This document shows, one piece after another, positions 45,906 through 54,432 of a stretch of DNA of 64,000 nt (positions within the stretch are counted from its first letter, which is position 1; the number at the start of each line of letters is the position of its first letter). The translations under genes were made by a program, and so were the position numbers. The stretch is from contig JAZSFC010000009.1 in assembly GCA_045531955.1 (NCBI GenBank), forward strand, positions 1 through 64,000. Direction: 5' to 3'. This stretch comes from SIG299 sp045531955 (lineage in GTDB: Bacteria; Bacillota; Clostridia; Lachnospirales; Lachnospiraceae). Under the pieces are notes generated by a model, which was not told the DNA's origin, made no database searches, and saw only the letters and a list, made by a program, of their open reading frames with translations.

Positions 45906-47668
45906 GAATTTTGTTGTGTACTTCAGAAATAGGGGATAACGCCGGGGGATTGGCATTTCATTGTAATCAGTTGAAAGCAATCTATGAAAAGCTTGGACAT
46001 GATGTCTTAGTATGCTTATTGTCTGAAGAAGATGAGTATTGTGTAATCGATGGCGGATATGATTCTGCGTTGGGAAATAAAATCAGAATAGCTTATAAAT
46101 TAAAAGAGATGAGTAAAAACTATGGAGAGAAAATCGATCTTTGTGTTTCTTGTGGCGGGGGGGCATCTGCGTATAAAGCAATGCTGTTTTGTAAAAAGCA
46201 TTTGATTCCTATGGTTGTTGTTCTTTGCGGAAGTGAAGTTAATCTTGCTTGCGGCAAGGCGGAGTTGGCTTTTTATAATATGAGAGCATTTGAATATGCG
46301 TCCACTGTTATTGGAATTTCAAAAGAACTGGTGGAAAATGCAAAGATTTTGATTGACAATCCGAGATGCTCATTTGAAGTCATTCCTATTGCATGTAATA
46401 TGACATCTAAGTCTGGAGAAAAAGAAGCTGATATACTAGATGATATAGTTAAGAATAGGCTGATATTTGTATCAGGAGCGGCATTCTTGGGAGAAAAGAA
46501 AGGTATTTCTAATTTAATTACTGCTTTTGCAAAACTAATAAATCACAAAGAGCGTCAAGATGTCCTTTATTTGTTTGGGAAAATAGATGATGATATTGCG
46601 GAACAGTACAGAGCGTTGATTGAGAAGTATTCTCTGGAACAGAATGTATATTTACTGGGGTATTTATCCAGGGATAAATTTATAGAAAAGTTTAGTGAAA
46701 GTGATATATATATACAAGCATCACCGTTTGAAGGATTTGGAATATCAGTCGCGGAAGCACTATGTGCCGATAAGGATATTTTGATTACTGATTCAGGATA
46801 TATTGCCGAAGCTATAAAAACTTCATTCCCTGGGCACATAATACATTCGCTGAATCCGGAATTGCTGGCAGATTGTATATATGATTTTATTGTTTCTACT
46901 TATCCTAAAAATGAGAAGAGAAAGATAAGAGAACTATTAGCAGAATCCTTGTCAGAGAGTGTGGTTGTAGAAAAATGGGAGGAAGTGCTTAATAAGACAA
47001 ATGTGCTTAAATCAAATCATTATCCTGAGAAGTGTGTCTCTGTGATGTTTCATGATGTTAATTGTTCATATAGCGGTGTGGATTACGATAAAGAAGGTTT
47101 TGAACAATTACTGAGAAGTGTATATGAGAAAGGATATAAGCTGGTTTCGGCCAAAGAATATTTTGACTCAAATTGTAAAGAGAGACAGATTATATGTACT
47201 TTTGATGATGGATACGAAAATGTTTATGTGAATGCTCTACCTGTTATGAAAAAATATGGATTTACAGCTACAGTGTTTGTTTGTCCTGACTTGATTGGAA
47301 AGAATAATTCATGGAATCATAGAGATGATGTAAACAGAAGACACTTATCGCATGAAATGATTAATTCATTAGTTCAAGAGAATTGGGAAATCGGCTCCCA
47401 TGGTTTATCGCATTATAATATGCTTAGATTATCAGAACATGAAATTGATGAGTGTCTTTCAAAATCAAGGCAATTGCTGGAAATTTATGGTAAAATAGAG
47501 TCGTTTTGCTATCCTTATGGTATTTTCAATCTGTATGTGAAAAGTAAAGTTCGGAATTATTATTCCAGGGCATTTTCCGTTACTGTTGGTGGAAATAATT
47601 ATTTAGATGATCCGTATCAAATAACAAGATTTACACCGGAAGAATTGTTAAAATGGTTAAATAGATAA
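45902..47668 (+). CDS. GT4 glycosyltransferase fused to NodB-type deacetylase
   Basis: 588 residues. Residues 1-365 are a GT-B transferase of family 4 type (GAAFLGEKKGISNLITAF, IQASPFEGFGISVAEAL). Residues about 375-588 are a polysaccharide deacetylase-like NodB domain: TFDDGYENVY with the catalytic Asp pair, and GSHGLSHYNML with the metal His pair. No signal peptide, so the deacetylase works in the cytoplasm. GlcNAc transfer followed by N-deacetylation is the obvious reading, as in bacillithiol or butirosin-type pathways, where separate proteins do these steps (family knowledge plus inference). Confidence 0.88.
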   Translation: MRILLCTSEIGDNAGGLAFHCNQLKAIYEKLGHDVLVCLLSEEDEYCVIDGGYDSALGNKIRIAYKLKEMSKNYGEKIDLCVSCGGGASAYKAMLFCKKHLIPMVVVLCGSEVNLACGKAELAFYNMRAFEYASTVIGISKELVENAKILIDNPRCSFEVIPIACNMTSKSGEKEADILDDIVKNRLIFVSGAAFLGEKKGISNLITAFAKLINHKERQDVLYLFGKIDDDIAEQYRALIEKYSLEQNVYLLGYLSRDKFIEKFSESDIYIQASPFEGFGISVAEALCADKDILITDSGYIAEAIKTSFPGHIIHSLNPELLADCIYDFIVSTYPKNEKRKIRELLAESLSESVVVEKWEEVLNKTNVLKSNHYPEKCVSVMFHDVNCSYSGVDYDKEGFEQLLRSVYEKGYKLVSAKEYFDSNCKERQIICTFDDGYENVYVNALPVMKKYGFTATVFVCPDLIGKNNSWNHRDDVNRRHLSHEMINSLVQENWEIGSHGLSHYNMLRLSEHEIDECLSKSRQLLEIYGKIESFCYPYGIFNLYVKSKVRNYYSRAFSVTVGGNNYLDDPYQITRFTPEELLKWLNR

Positions 47669-47684
47669 AGAAGAGGATGGGAAC

Positions 47685-48962
47685 GTGATTAATTTATTAT
47701 GTTGTAAAGACAAGGAAGAATTTTTAACCCAAAGACAAGGAAGAAAAATTATTTTGGTCGGTAGTGGTGCACTACTTTCTGAAGCCTATGATGAATTACA
47801 TTGCTCAGATGAATCCATTACAGTGTGTAGTAATGGTGGTTTGGATAGCATTATGTGCGATAAGAAAATGAAGACGATTCCATTCGAAGCATTAAGAGAA
47901 ATAAATGAATCGGAGGAACTGTTGGTTATCACACTTCAGATTGGCGAATTTATTCTATTAAAAGAAAAAATAGAGAGTATGCTGATTGGGAAAAATGTGG
48001 ATGCATATTTATACTATTCCTTTAGAAAAGAGAAGTCTCTTTTGTGCCGATCAATAGAGAGACAAAAGAAAATACTAAAACGCCGTGAGAAGTTAGGAGA
48101 AACAGAAGCACGTAAGAAGGCAGAAGCAGTTATTCCTAAGGATAAATTTATTATTCCGAAATTGAATATACTTGTAACGGAGAAATGCTCATTACGTTGC
48201 AAAGATTGCCGGGCATTGATACCGTATGTAGTAAATCCTCAGGATGAACCTTTAGAAAAGGTTGTTCATGAAGTTAAGCAGATACTGGAGGCCGTTGACG
48301 GAGTGGTTGATGTAGAGCCTATAGGAGGTGAGCCCTTTCTTTATCCGTACCTGGTTGATTTGCTGAAGTTTTTATGTTCACAAGAAAAAATTATGAATGT
48401 ATGCATAACTACTAACGGCACAATAGTTCCAAATCAGGAATGTTTGAATGCTTTGAAAAATGAGAAAGTATTTGTTTACATATCGGATTATGGATATATT
48501 GATAAAATGGCTAAGGTTGTTGCAACGTTTGAACGTGAGAAAATTTCATTTGTAACGGAAACAGATCAGCAATGGCTTGATGTGGGTGGTTTTGAGTGTC
48601 GAAACAGGACGTTGGATGAACTTAAGCTTGAGTATTTAAATTGTTTTGGTGAGTTCGTATTAAAATATGTATGGGATAATAGAATATGGTTATGCCCGAG
48701 GGCACCAAGACTAAGTACGTTGAATGTTTTTGAATCCCCGCATGATTATATCGAACTTTCAAAATTTAGTTCATCTTCTGAATTGAGAGATGCGATAGAA
48801 CATAGTTTTTTTGAAGTATATGCAGAAGCGTGTAATTATTGTAATCAGGGAGACTATGATATAAAGACAATACCTGCAGGAAGACAGATAGACGATACCA
48901 GAAGTCCTTCCAGATTTACAATCGTAGATAGGGCGGAATATGAGCAATTGTTAAAGAAGTAG
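47685..48962 (+). CDS. Radical SAM enzyme 2 with N-terminal Rossmann-like domain
   Basis: 425 residues, GTG start with GAGGATGGGA upstream. Residues about 1-150 have a Rossmann-like start (RKIILVGSGALLSEAY). Radical SAM core: C168-x3-C172-x2-C175 (TEKCSLRCKDC) and the GGEP motif IGGEPFLYPYL. The C terminus carries WLCPRAP and ACNYCNQGD, candidate ligands of an auxiliary iron-sulfur cluster (SPASM-like). Last gene of the island. The Rossmann-like part may bind a nucleotide or nucleotide-linked substrate (inference). Confidence 0.88.
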   Translation: MINLLCCKDKEEFLTQRQGRKIILVGSGALLSEAYDELHCSDESITVCSNGGLDSIMCDKKMKTIPFEALREINESEELLVITLQIGEFILLKEKIESMLIGKNVDAYLYYSFRKEKSLLCRSIERQKKILKRREKLGETEARKKAEAVIPKDKFIIPKLNILVTEKCSLRCKDCRALIPYVVNPQDEPLEKVVHEVKQILEAVDGVVDVEPIGGEPFLYPYLVDLLKFLCSQEKIMNVCITTNGTIVPNQECLNALKNEKVFVYISDYGYIDKMAKVVATFEREKISFVTETDQQWLDVGGFECRNRTLDELKLEYLNCFGEFVLKYVWDNRIWLCPRAPRLSTLNVFESPHDYIELSKFSSSSELRDAIEHSFFEVYAEACNYCNQGDYDIKTIPAGRQIDDTRSPSRFTIVDRAEYEQLLKK

Positions 48963-49054
48963 AGTGTATCCTGCTATTACGTCAGTACAATTTTCGGATT
49001 ACTAATTTGCTTTTTTGAATTGCTCTAATGAAATAATAAACAACTGAAGTTTTG

Positions 49055-49089
49055 AGAACAAGCAGTTTACGCTGCTTGTTCTTTTTTTT
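49055..49089 (+). terminator. Terminator after the biosynthetic island
   Basis: The stem AGAACAAGCAG / CTGCTTGTTCT is followed by eight T. It is nearly the same as the terminator at 35147 and belongs to the duplicated block that flanks the island. Confidence 0.9.
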
Positions 49090-49167
49090 GAACCTGTAGT
49101 TCGTGGTCTTTACAAAAAAACAGAGTATAATCCATGTTATAGCAGAAATTATGGCAAAGAATCATCT

Positions 49168-49211
49168 TTATGCTATGAGCATAACCTTTCGGTGATGAAA
49201 TATCCTATACT
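49168..49211 (+). promoter_or_regulatory. Palindromic promoter element, site 6
   Basis: TTATGCTATGAGCATAA at 49168-49184 (centre altered, arms intact), exactly 21 bp before TATACT (49206-49211). It precedes the truncated NERD copy. Confidence 0.75.
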
Positions 49212-49252
49212 AAAGTTATGTTTTGGGTGAGCATAAATGCTATGACTGTAAT

Positions 49253-49696
49253 ATGAAAGAAAAAATGGATTTCAGGGAGCAGCTTCTTAGAGAAGTCCTG
49301 GCAGAAACCATGAGAGAAGAAAGTAAGAAGTACAAGATAGTCAAACTGGTTGTAAATACCAACAAGGTAAAGCTTCAAAATAAGTGTAAAGGATTACAGA
49401 TTTGTTGTCTTGGTCAGTTGTCCTATTTGTTAAACAAATATTCCGGCAGTGACCGGTATACAGTAGAGGAACTTGCTGCTATGGCAGAAGCTTTGAATGG
49501 TGTAAAACACACCAAAGAGTTCGAGTTTGAGATGGACATGCAGAAATTCAAAGAGGATTTTGCCACCTTATTAGTAACTCTGGAAGCAGCAGAGGAAGCA
49601 AGGAAGAATGAAATGCTTGCCCGGATATTTGGTGCTTCCGAAAAGAGAGTGTTCAAATGGTTCCGTTGGCCTGGCAGTTTTATGCCGGCAGCATAA
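49253..49696 (+). pseudogene. Truncated NERD-protein copy
   Basis: About 147 residues, homologous to the C-terminal half of the protein at 35286 (both contain KEDFATLLVTLE and end in GSFMPAA). The N-terminal NERD core with the EVK motif is missing. No ribosome site precedes the ATG at 49253, and longer in-frame starts (TTG at 49223) are equally weak. The copy keeps the upstream palindromic promoter and the downstream palindrome. Most likely a remnant of a duplication, but a short product cannot be excluded. Confidence 0.75.
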
Positions 49697-49723
49697 CCTT
49701 TTGAATTTAAAGTGTCCTATACT
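49680..49723 (+). promoter_or_regulatory. Palindromic promoter element, site 7
   Basis: TTATGCCGGCAGCATAA at 49680-49696, identical to site 5, encodes the end of the truncated NERD copy. TATACT (49718-49723) follows after exactly 21 bp. It drives the metallo-beta-lactamase/Hsp70 operon. Confidence 0.85.
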
Positions 49724-49756
49724 AAGGTCACAAGGTTAGGAAAGGAGGTCTCCTAC

Positions 49757-50899
49757 ATGAAACCTAAAATCATCTTCACCCCACTGGGGGGTGGCCAAAG
49801 CGTAGGTGCAAGCTGCTATTTCCTGAAACTCGGCAATTCCAGAATTCTTCTGGATGCCGGGACGGGAGTAGAAGGGGAGTTCATCTACGGACCGGATTAT
49901 TATTCCCTGCTGACATCAAAGTACATGGAAAGTATGGGGCAGATAGATCAGATTTTTATCTCCCATGCCCATATGGACCATGTGGGAGGGCTGCTGAAGC
50001 TGTTGCAGGAGGCCTCCCGGGCAGGGGTATATATGACAGAAACCACCGAGTGCCTGACACGCTATCAACTATATGATAAATGCTTTTTAGGAGTGACGGA
50101 AAAGGACGAAATGGAACGTCTGGCGGCGGATCATCTGCTAAACCGGATTACCAAAGTAAACTTTCTGGAAACCCTGGATTTTGGGGAGTACAAGGTCACC
50201 TTTTATCCGGCCGGACACATTCCGGGGGCAATGATGATGCTGTTTGAATATCAAAACAGAAAAATCCTGTATACCGGTGATTATTCCGTAACGGACACCG
50301 TCTTAACCGACGGATGCATTCTGCCGGAGGGGGTGGAGATTGATACGGTAATTATGTGTGGTCTGCATGCAAAGCATCCCTGGTATCAAAAGGGAAAAGG
50401 CAGTATCGAAGGCTTTGCAAAACGGCTGCTGCAAAGGGCGGAAGACGGCGAAGCAATCTGTTGTCATACTTCCCAGCTGAGCAAGGGAGTGGAGTTTTTA
50501 AAGATACTGAATAAGGTAAATAAGAACCGGCTGCCGGTTTATATCGATTCTTCCATACAGCCGCTCATCCGGAAACTGGAGCAGTTAAATATCCGGATTT
50601 TGGAGGAAGGCAACCATCTCTCAGAGGCGCCATGCCATCCGCATATTTATTTAACTGCCAGGAACCATAAGGACAGGATTCCCGGTTATGAATGTGTAAA
50701 CGTAAATTTCAGTCTGCATGAAGATTTTAATGAAATGCATGCACTGATAAAGAAAATCAATCCGAAGTATTTGTATCTGGTACATTGCGAGGCAGAGAAA
50801 AATCCGGAGGACGAAACAATAGAACAGCGTCTGATGTGGGATGCGGAAAGCAAAAAACAGGTGGTTTTTGCCGAGGAACAGGAATTTTATGTACTGTAA
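49757..50899 (+). CDS. Metallo-beta-lactamase-fold protein (RNase J/CPSF-like)
   Basis: About 380 residues. The HxHxDH motif is SHAHMDHVGG near residue 75, with GHIPGAMMMLF and YTGDYS as the further metal ligands of the family. The C-terminal half resembles a beta-CASP region with HTSQLSKGVE and LVHCEAEKN. Such proteins are mostly RNases or exonucleases (family knowledge). Start at 49757 follows GGAGG; the frame is open upstream to 49712 but the promoter -10 lies inside it. First gene of the Hsp70 operon. Confidence 0.85.
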   Translation: MKPKIIFTPLGGGQSVGASCYFLKLGNSRILLDAGTGVEGEFIYGPDYYSLLTSKYMESMGQIDQIFISHAHMDHVGGLLKLLQEASRAGVYMTETTECLTRYQLYDKCFLGVTEKDEMERLAADHLLNRITKVNFLETLDFGEYKVTFYPAGHIPGAMMMLFEYQNRKILYTGDYSVTDTVLTDGCILPEGVEIDTVIMCGLHAKHPWYQKGKGSIEGFAKRLLQRAEDGEAICCHTSQLSKGVEFLKILNKVNKNRLPVYIDSSIQPLIRKLEQLNIRILEEGNHLSEAPCHPHIYLTARNHKDRIPGYECVNVNFSLHEDFNEMHALIKKINPKYLYLVHCEAEKNPEDETIEQRLMWDAESKKQVVFAEEQEFYVL

Positions 50900-50913
50900 G
50901 AAAGGAGTAAGAC

Positions 50914-51996
50914 ATGATTGATGTAAGAAAAAAGGAAGTTAAGGCAATTATGGAGGGAATCCATAAAGTGATGGAGGCGAAAGCTAAAAAAGGAGGTACC
51001 GTAAGGGACGATTATGTAAAAGAAAACAGGGTGTTTCAGGTGCTGTGTGAGGACAGCGGTATGGAGCCGAGAGTATGTGCCGAAAAAATGAATTCCCGTT
51101 TTGGTTACTCTATGAATGGTCATGAGGTAATTGACCTGTTCCGTGACCGGAGAATATCAAACCGAGCGGAACGGGAGGAACTGTTTCAGTGGGCAAAACA
51201 AGTAGCAGAATATTTCGGCGCAGCGGTAGGCGGAAGCAAAGAGAGTTTTGAAAAGTTCGAGGAGCTGAGTAAGAAAGCAGCTTTAAGAAGCGGGAAACAT
51301 CATAGTGCGCAGGAACGTCTGGCAGCCCATATGATTTTCTACAAGTTTCCGGAACTGGATGTGTACAATGATCTGGAAAGCCTGTGTCTTCTTGGTAACA
51401 CATTTGCAAAGTATCTCTTCTTTGAAATGGCGGATGTGGTGTCAGAAAACTATGATTTTTCACAAAAGAAGGGAACCGGCAGCACGGAACAGTCAATGAC
51501 TTACGAGCAGGCAATCCGGAAAATCGCAATGTTGGAGAACTCTTTGGAAAGAACCAACACCATGCTGCAGGATTTGCAGGAGGAATTCGAGGAACAGCTG
51601 GAAGAAAGCAGGGTAAAGGAACTGACGGATTTCTTTGCCAAGCTGAATTCTGAGAAGTACGGCTGTATTCTGGACGAACTGTTACAGGTACGTAAGGGCG
51701 CAGAAGCACTGAAAAAGAGTGAGCAGGAGCTTCCGTTGGAAATCAGCGGCCTGCTTATCATGGTAAAAAAGCTGATTCAGTTCGTTAAGGACAGCCATAT
51801 TGAACCGGTGATGAGATTAAACTCCATCCGCCAGGTAATCGCAGCAGATATCGAATTCTGCAACTATGAAGGAACCCCGTTCACATCAAAAGATGAGGTG
51901 AAGACAGTAAAGGTTATTTCACCGGGCTGGGTTTACAAAGACAAGGAAATTCAAATTGCAAGACCAAAGGTTAAGGAGGAAAAAGAAGATGAATAA
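50914..51996 (+). CDS. Coiled-coil GrpE-like protein
   Basis: 360 residues. The first 180 residues are helical with no family recognised. A coiled coil lies near residues 188-235 (AMLENSLERTNTMLQDLQEE), then a small C-terminal beta-type end GWVYKDKEIQIARPKV that resembles the end of GrpE, where the sequence runs GY...+++RPA.V. GrpE is the nucleotide exchange factor of Hsp70, and the Hsp70 gene starts within this gene's last codons (ATGAATAA). Family assignment is an inference from C terminus and context. RBS AAAGGAG. Confidence 0.7.
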   Translation: MIDVRKKEVKAIMEGIHKVMEAKAKKGGTVRDDYVKENRVFQVLCEDSGMEPRVCAEKMNSRFGYSMNGHEVIDLFRDRRISNRAEREELFQWAKQVAEYFGAAVGGSKESFEKFEELSKKAALRSGKHHSAQERLAAHMIFYKFPELDVYNDLESLCLLGNTFAKYLFFEMADVVSENYDFSQKKGTGSTEQSMTYEQAIRKIAMLENSLERTNTMLQDLQEEFEEQLEESRVKELTDFFAKLNSEKYGCILDELLQVRKGAEALKKSEQELPLEISGLLIMVKKLIQFVKDSHIEPVMRLNSIRQVIAADIEFCNYEGTPFTSKDEVKTVKVISPGWVYKDKEIQIARPKVKEEKEDE

Positions 51997-54313
51997 CGAA
52001 TTTGAAAAAAGAGAACATGACGATTTATGTGTAGGTATCGACTTAGGTACCACCAATTCCGTTATTGCAACCATTAACGTAAAGCCAAACGGTGAGCTGG
52101 TAAGCAAGGTGGTGGATGTTCCGCGTACTGTAGATGCATGTGAAAGTGTGGGTGGCAAGGTGACCTTGAACACCCGCAAGGAGTCTACCCTTCCATCCTG
52201 TGTGTACTACAGAGAGGAGAATGAATATAAGCCGCTGGTAGGCGGTTATGCAAAGCGCCAATATTCCCTCCGCCCCCACATGGTTGCCAAATCCGTAAAG
52301 AGCCAGATGGGCAGAGAATATGTAGAGGGTTTGGCGGAAGATATTCCGGATAAGACTCCTGCAGAAGTATCTTCCAGAATTTTATCCCACTTACTTGGTG
52401 AAACTGCAAGAATTTATCGTAAAAAACAGATTACAGATGCGGTAATTACCGTACCTGCTAATTTTGACTCTGCCATGTGTAAGGCAACCCTGGATGCTGC
52501 AAAGCTGGCAGGTATTCAGGTTACCAATGAGGATGGCAGTGCCCGACGCATCCTGTTATCTGAGCCGAATGCCGTGATTTACGACTTTGTAAATCAGAGC
52601 CAGAATGGTGAAATTTCCGGCAGTATTATTGATTTTGATACAAAGAAAAATGTTATGGTATTTGACCTGGGCGGAGGAACCTTAGACATTACCATGCATG
52701 AAATCGAACGCCGCGGTTTAGGAAACGGCGTACTTAAAATCAAGGATTTAGCTACCAATCGTTATACCTTACTTGGTGGTGATGATTTTGATGAAAAGAT
52801 TGCAGAGGCAATGTATCCACGCTATTTAAAGCAGTATGCAAGCAGTGCTTCTGTACAAGCTTCCATTGAAAAAAGAAAAAAGGAAGCCATGGCACAACTC
52901 AGGGTGTATGCTGAGAATTTGAAGCTGGAGCTGAATGAACGTTGTGCCAACGGCTACTCCTCCGGTTGGGACGAGGACGATGAGGACATTGTTCTGGCCG
53001 TTGGTGGCAGCATGGGTGGTGTTCCTTATTCTTACAGTGATGAATTCACCAAGGAAGAAATCGAAGAAATCTTAAGTCCTTTTATGGCAGAGCATCTTAC
53101 CTTTTCTGATTACAAAAAGCTTGCTGCCGTTAAGGATACAAGAAATATTATTTATCCGATTCTGGATGTTTTGGACAAGACATTACAGAAGTTAAAGCAG
53201 ACGGATCCGGCTGTGGATGATGTAAAAGTAGATGCCGTTATTGTAAACGGCGGTATGACAAAGTTTTACATGATTCAGGACCGTTTGGAGAGCTTCTTCG
53301 GTTTTAAACCGATAGTGGTTCTTGATCCTGATTTGGCCGTAGCAAGAGGTGCAGCGGTATATCACTACTATTTACATAAATACAATATCCTGCAGGATGA
53401 CATGCGTATGGTGGATCTGCCGGAGGAATCCGGCAGTGAGCCGGAGGCACCAATGGCAATCCAGCTCGGAAACAGCATTTTAAATGACAGTTTATACCTT
53501 GGTGCAAAGAATAATGCGGTGCATCCGATTATTCCGACCGGTGCAGAACTGCCTTACTGCTCTGAGATTATGACAGGTTTCAGTATAGAAGCCGGTCAGA
53601 ATATGATTTCTATTCCGATTAAGAGCAGAAACCTGGATGGTACCTACAGAACTATCGCCAGCGGACAGATTACTTTCCGTCAGAGATATATGCAGGGAGC
53701 TTACCTGGCATTCCGCGTCTTCATGGGAAGTAATAAGGTTATTACCATGAAGGCATGGACAAGTAAGGATCCGGAGGGAACGGAAAAGCTGGAGCAGGGC
53801 AGCGTGGAAATTACCATTGGCCAGAGTGACAGCGGTAAGAAGAGCAAACTGAGTGCTCCAAGCGGAAGTGCGCTGATTCCTGCCGATGAACTTCACAATC
53901 TTTTAAGCCTTTGCCACAATTATGATAAGACAAGAGACAAGGGAAACAAGAGAGAGCTTTACAACCGTATCGGTCAGCGTGTCAAGCTGATTTGTGATGC
54001 AGGCAACAAAGAAGCCTTTGCGGAACCTATATTAGAGGAATTGGCAAGCGTGGCAAGTGAAGTTGCAAGACAAAGACTGTTTGTAATCGCAAGAGAACTT
54101 GGTGCCGGTTGGAAGCCGGAACAGCTCCGCAAGCTGGCGACGTGTTGTCTTACACAGCTCAGCGGTGAACTGAACGGCTTGCAGGCAGTCGGTCCAAAGG
54201 TTTACACAAACATGGAGGCAATCAAGACCTTAGGTGTTTGCGGAACCAAGGAGCAGCTGGAGCGTGTAGAAGTGCTTCACGGTAATGTAAGATATGGCGA
54301 AGCTTTTATGTAA
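51989..54313 (+). CDS. Hsp70-family protein (non-canonical, long)
   Basis: 774 residues, longer than DnaK (about 610-640). The ATPase domain has GIDLGTTNSV (phosphate 1) and VFDLGGGTLDI (phosphate 2), ITVPANFD, and a VNGGMTKFYMIQDRL adenosine-type motif. A beta-rich substrate-binding region covers about residues 500-610. Then a long helical C-terminal region of about 170 residues replaces the DnaK lid. There is no adjacent dnaJ, so this is not the house-keeping dnaK operon. Encoded with a GrpE-like and a nuclease-like protein, it may fold or remodel a specialised client (inference). Confidence 0.9.
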   Translation: MNNEFEKREHDDLCVGIDLGTTNSVIATINVKPNGELVSKVVDVPRTVDACESVGGKVTLNTRKESTLPSCVYYREENEYKPLVGGYAKRQYSLRPHMVAKSVKSQMGREYVEGLAEDIPDKTPAEVSSRILSHLLGETARIYRKKQITDAVITVPANFDSAMCKATLDAAKLAGIQVTNEDGSARRILLSEPNAVIYDFVNQSQNGEISGSIIDFDTKKNVMVFDLGGGTLDITMHEIERRGLGNGVLKIKDLATNRYTLLGGDDFDEKIAEAMYPRYLKQYASSASVQASIEKRKKEAMAQLRVYAENLKLELNERCANGYSSGWDEDDEDIVLAVGGSMGGVPYSYSDEFTKEEIEEILSPFMAEHLTFSDYKKLAAVKDTRNIIYPILDVLDKTLQKLKQTDPAVDDVKVDAVIVNGGMTKFYMIQDRLESFFGFKPIVVLDPDLAVARGAAVYHYYLHKYNILQDDMRMVDLPEESGSEPEAPMAIQLGNSILNDSLYLGAKNNAVHPIIPTGAELPYCSEIMTGFSIEAGQNMISIPIKSRNLDGTYRTIASGQITFRQRYMQGAYLAFRVFMGSNKVITMKAWTSKDPEGTEKLEQGSVEITIGQSDSGKKSKLSAPSGSALIPADELHNLLSLCHNYDKTRDKGNKRELYNRIGQRVKLICDAGNKEAFAEPILEELASVASEVARQRLFVIARELGAGWKPEQLRKLATCCLTQLSGELNGLQAVGPKVYTNMEAIKTLGVCGTKEQLERVEVLHGNVRYGEAFM

Positions 54314-54337
54314 ATATGCGGTCAGCATGCAATATCT

Positions 54338-54370
54338 ATTTCACCCGGCCTCCCACTACCCGGGTGAAAT
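54338..54370 (+). terminator. Hairpin after the Hsp70 gene
   Basis: The stem ATTTCACCCGG / CCGGGTGAAAT (10-11 bp) has no clear T-run, so it may be a weak terminator or a processing/operator structure before the zinc-ribbon gene. Confidence 0.45.
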
Positions 54371-54432
54371 GATATTATAAATATATAAGCAACCATGTAA
54401 CCCAAGAACCAATGTTGAAAGGAGACGATACT

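Noticed and set aside
43921..48962. RiPP (sactipeptide or similar) cluster based on two radical SAM genes
   Set aside because: No short precursor-like ORF with Cys- or Gly-rich core, no RRE-like domain, peptidase or transporter was found near them; the 76-residue gene does not look like a precursor.
49712..49756. Longer N terminus for the metallo-beta-lactamase-fold protein
   Set aside because: The -10 of site 7 (49718-49723) would be inside the coding sequence and the GGAGG lies just before 49757.
54314..54330. Degenerate match to the palindrome (ATATGCGGTCAGCATGC) between the Hsp70 and zinc-ribbon genes
   Set aside because: The right arm is altered, and no -10-like hexamer occurs 21 bp downstream; the downstream gene lies in the same operon and is not expected to need its own promoter.
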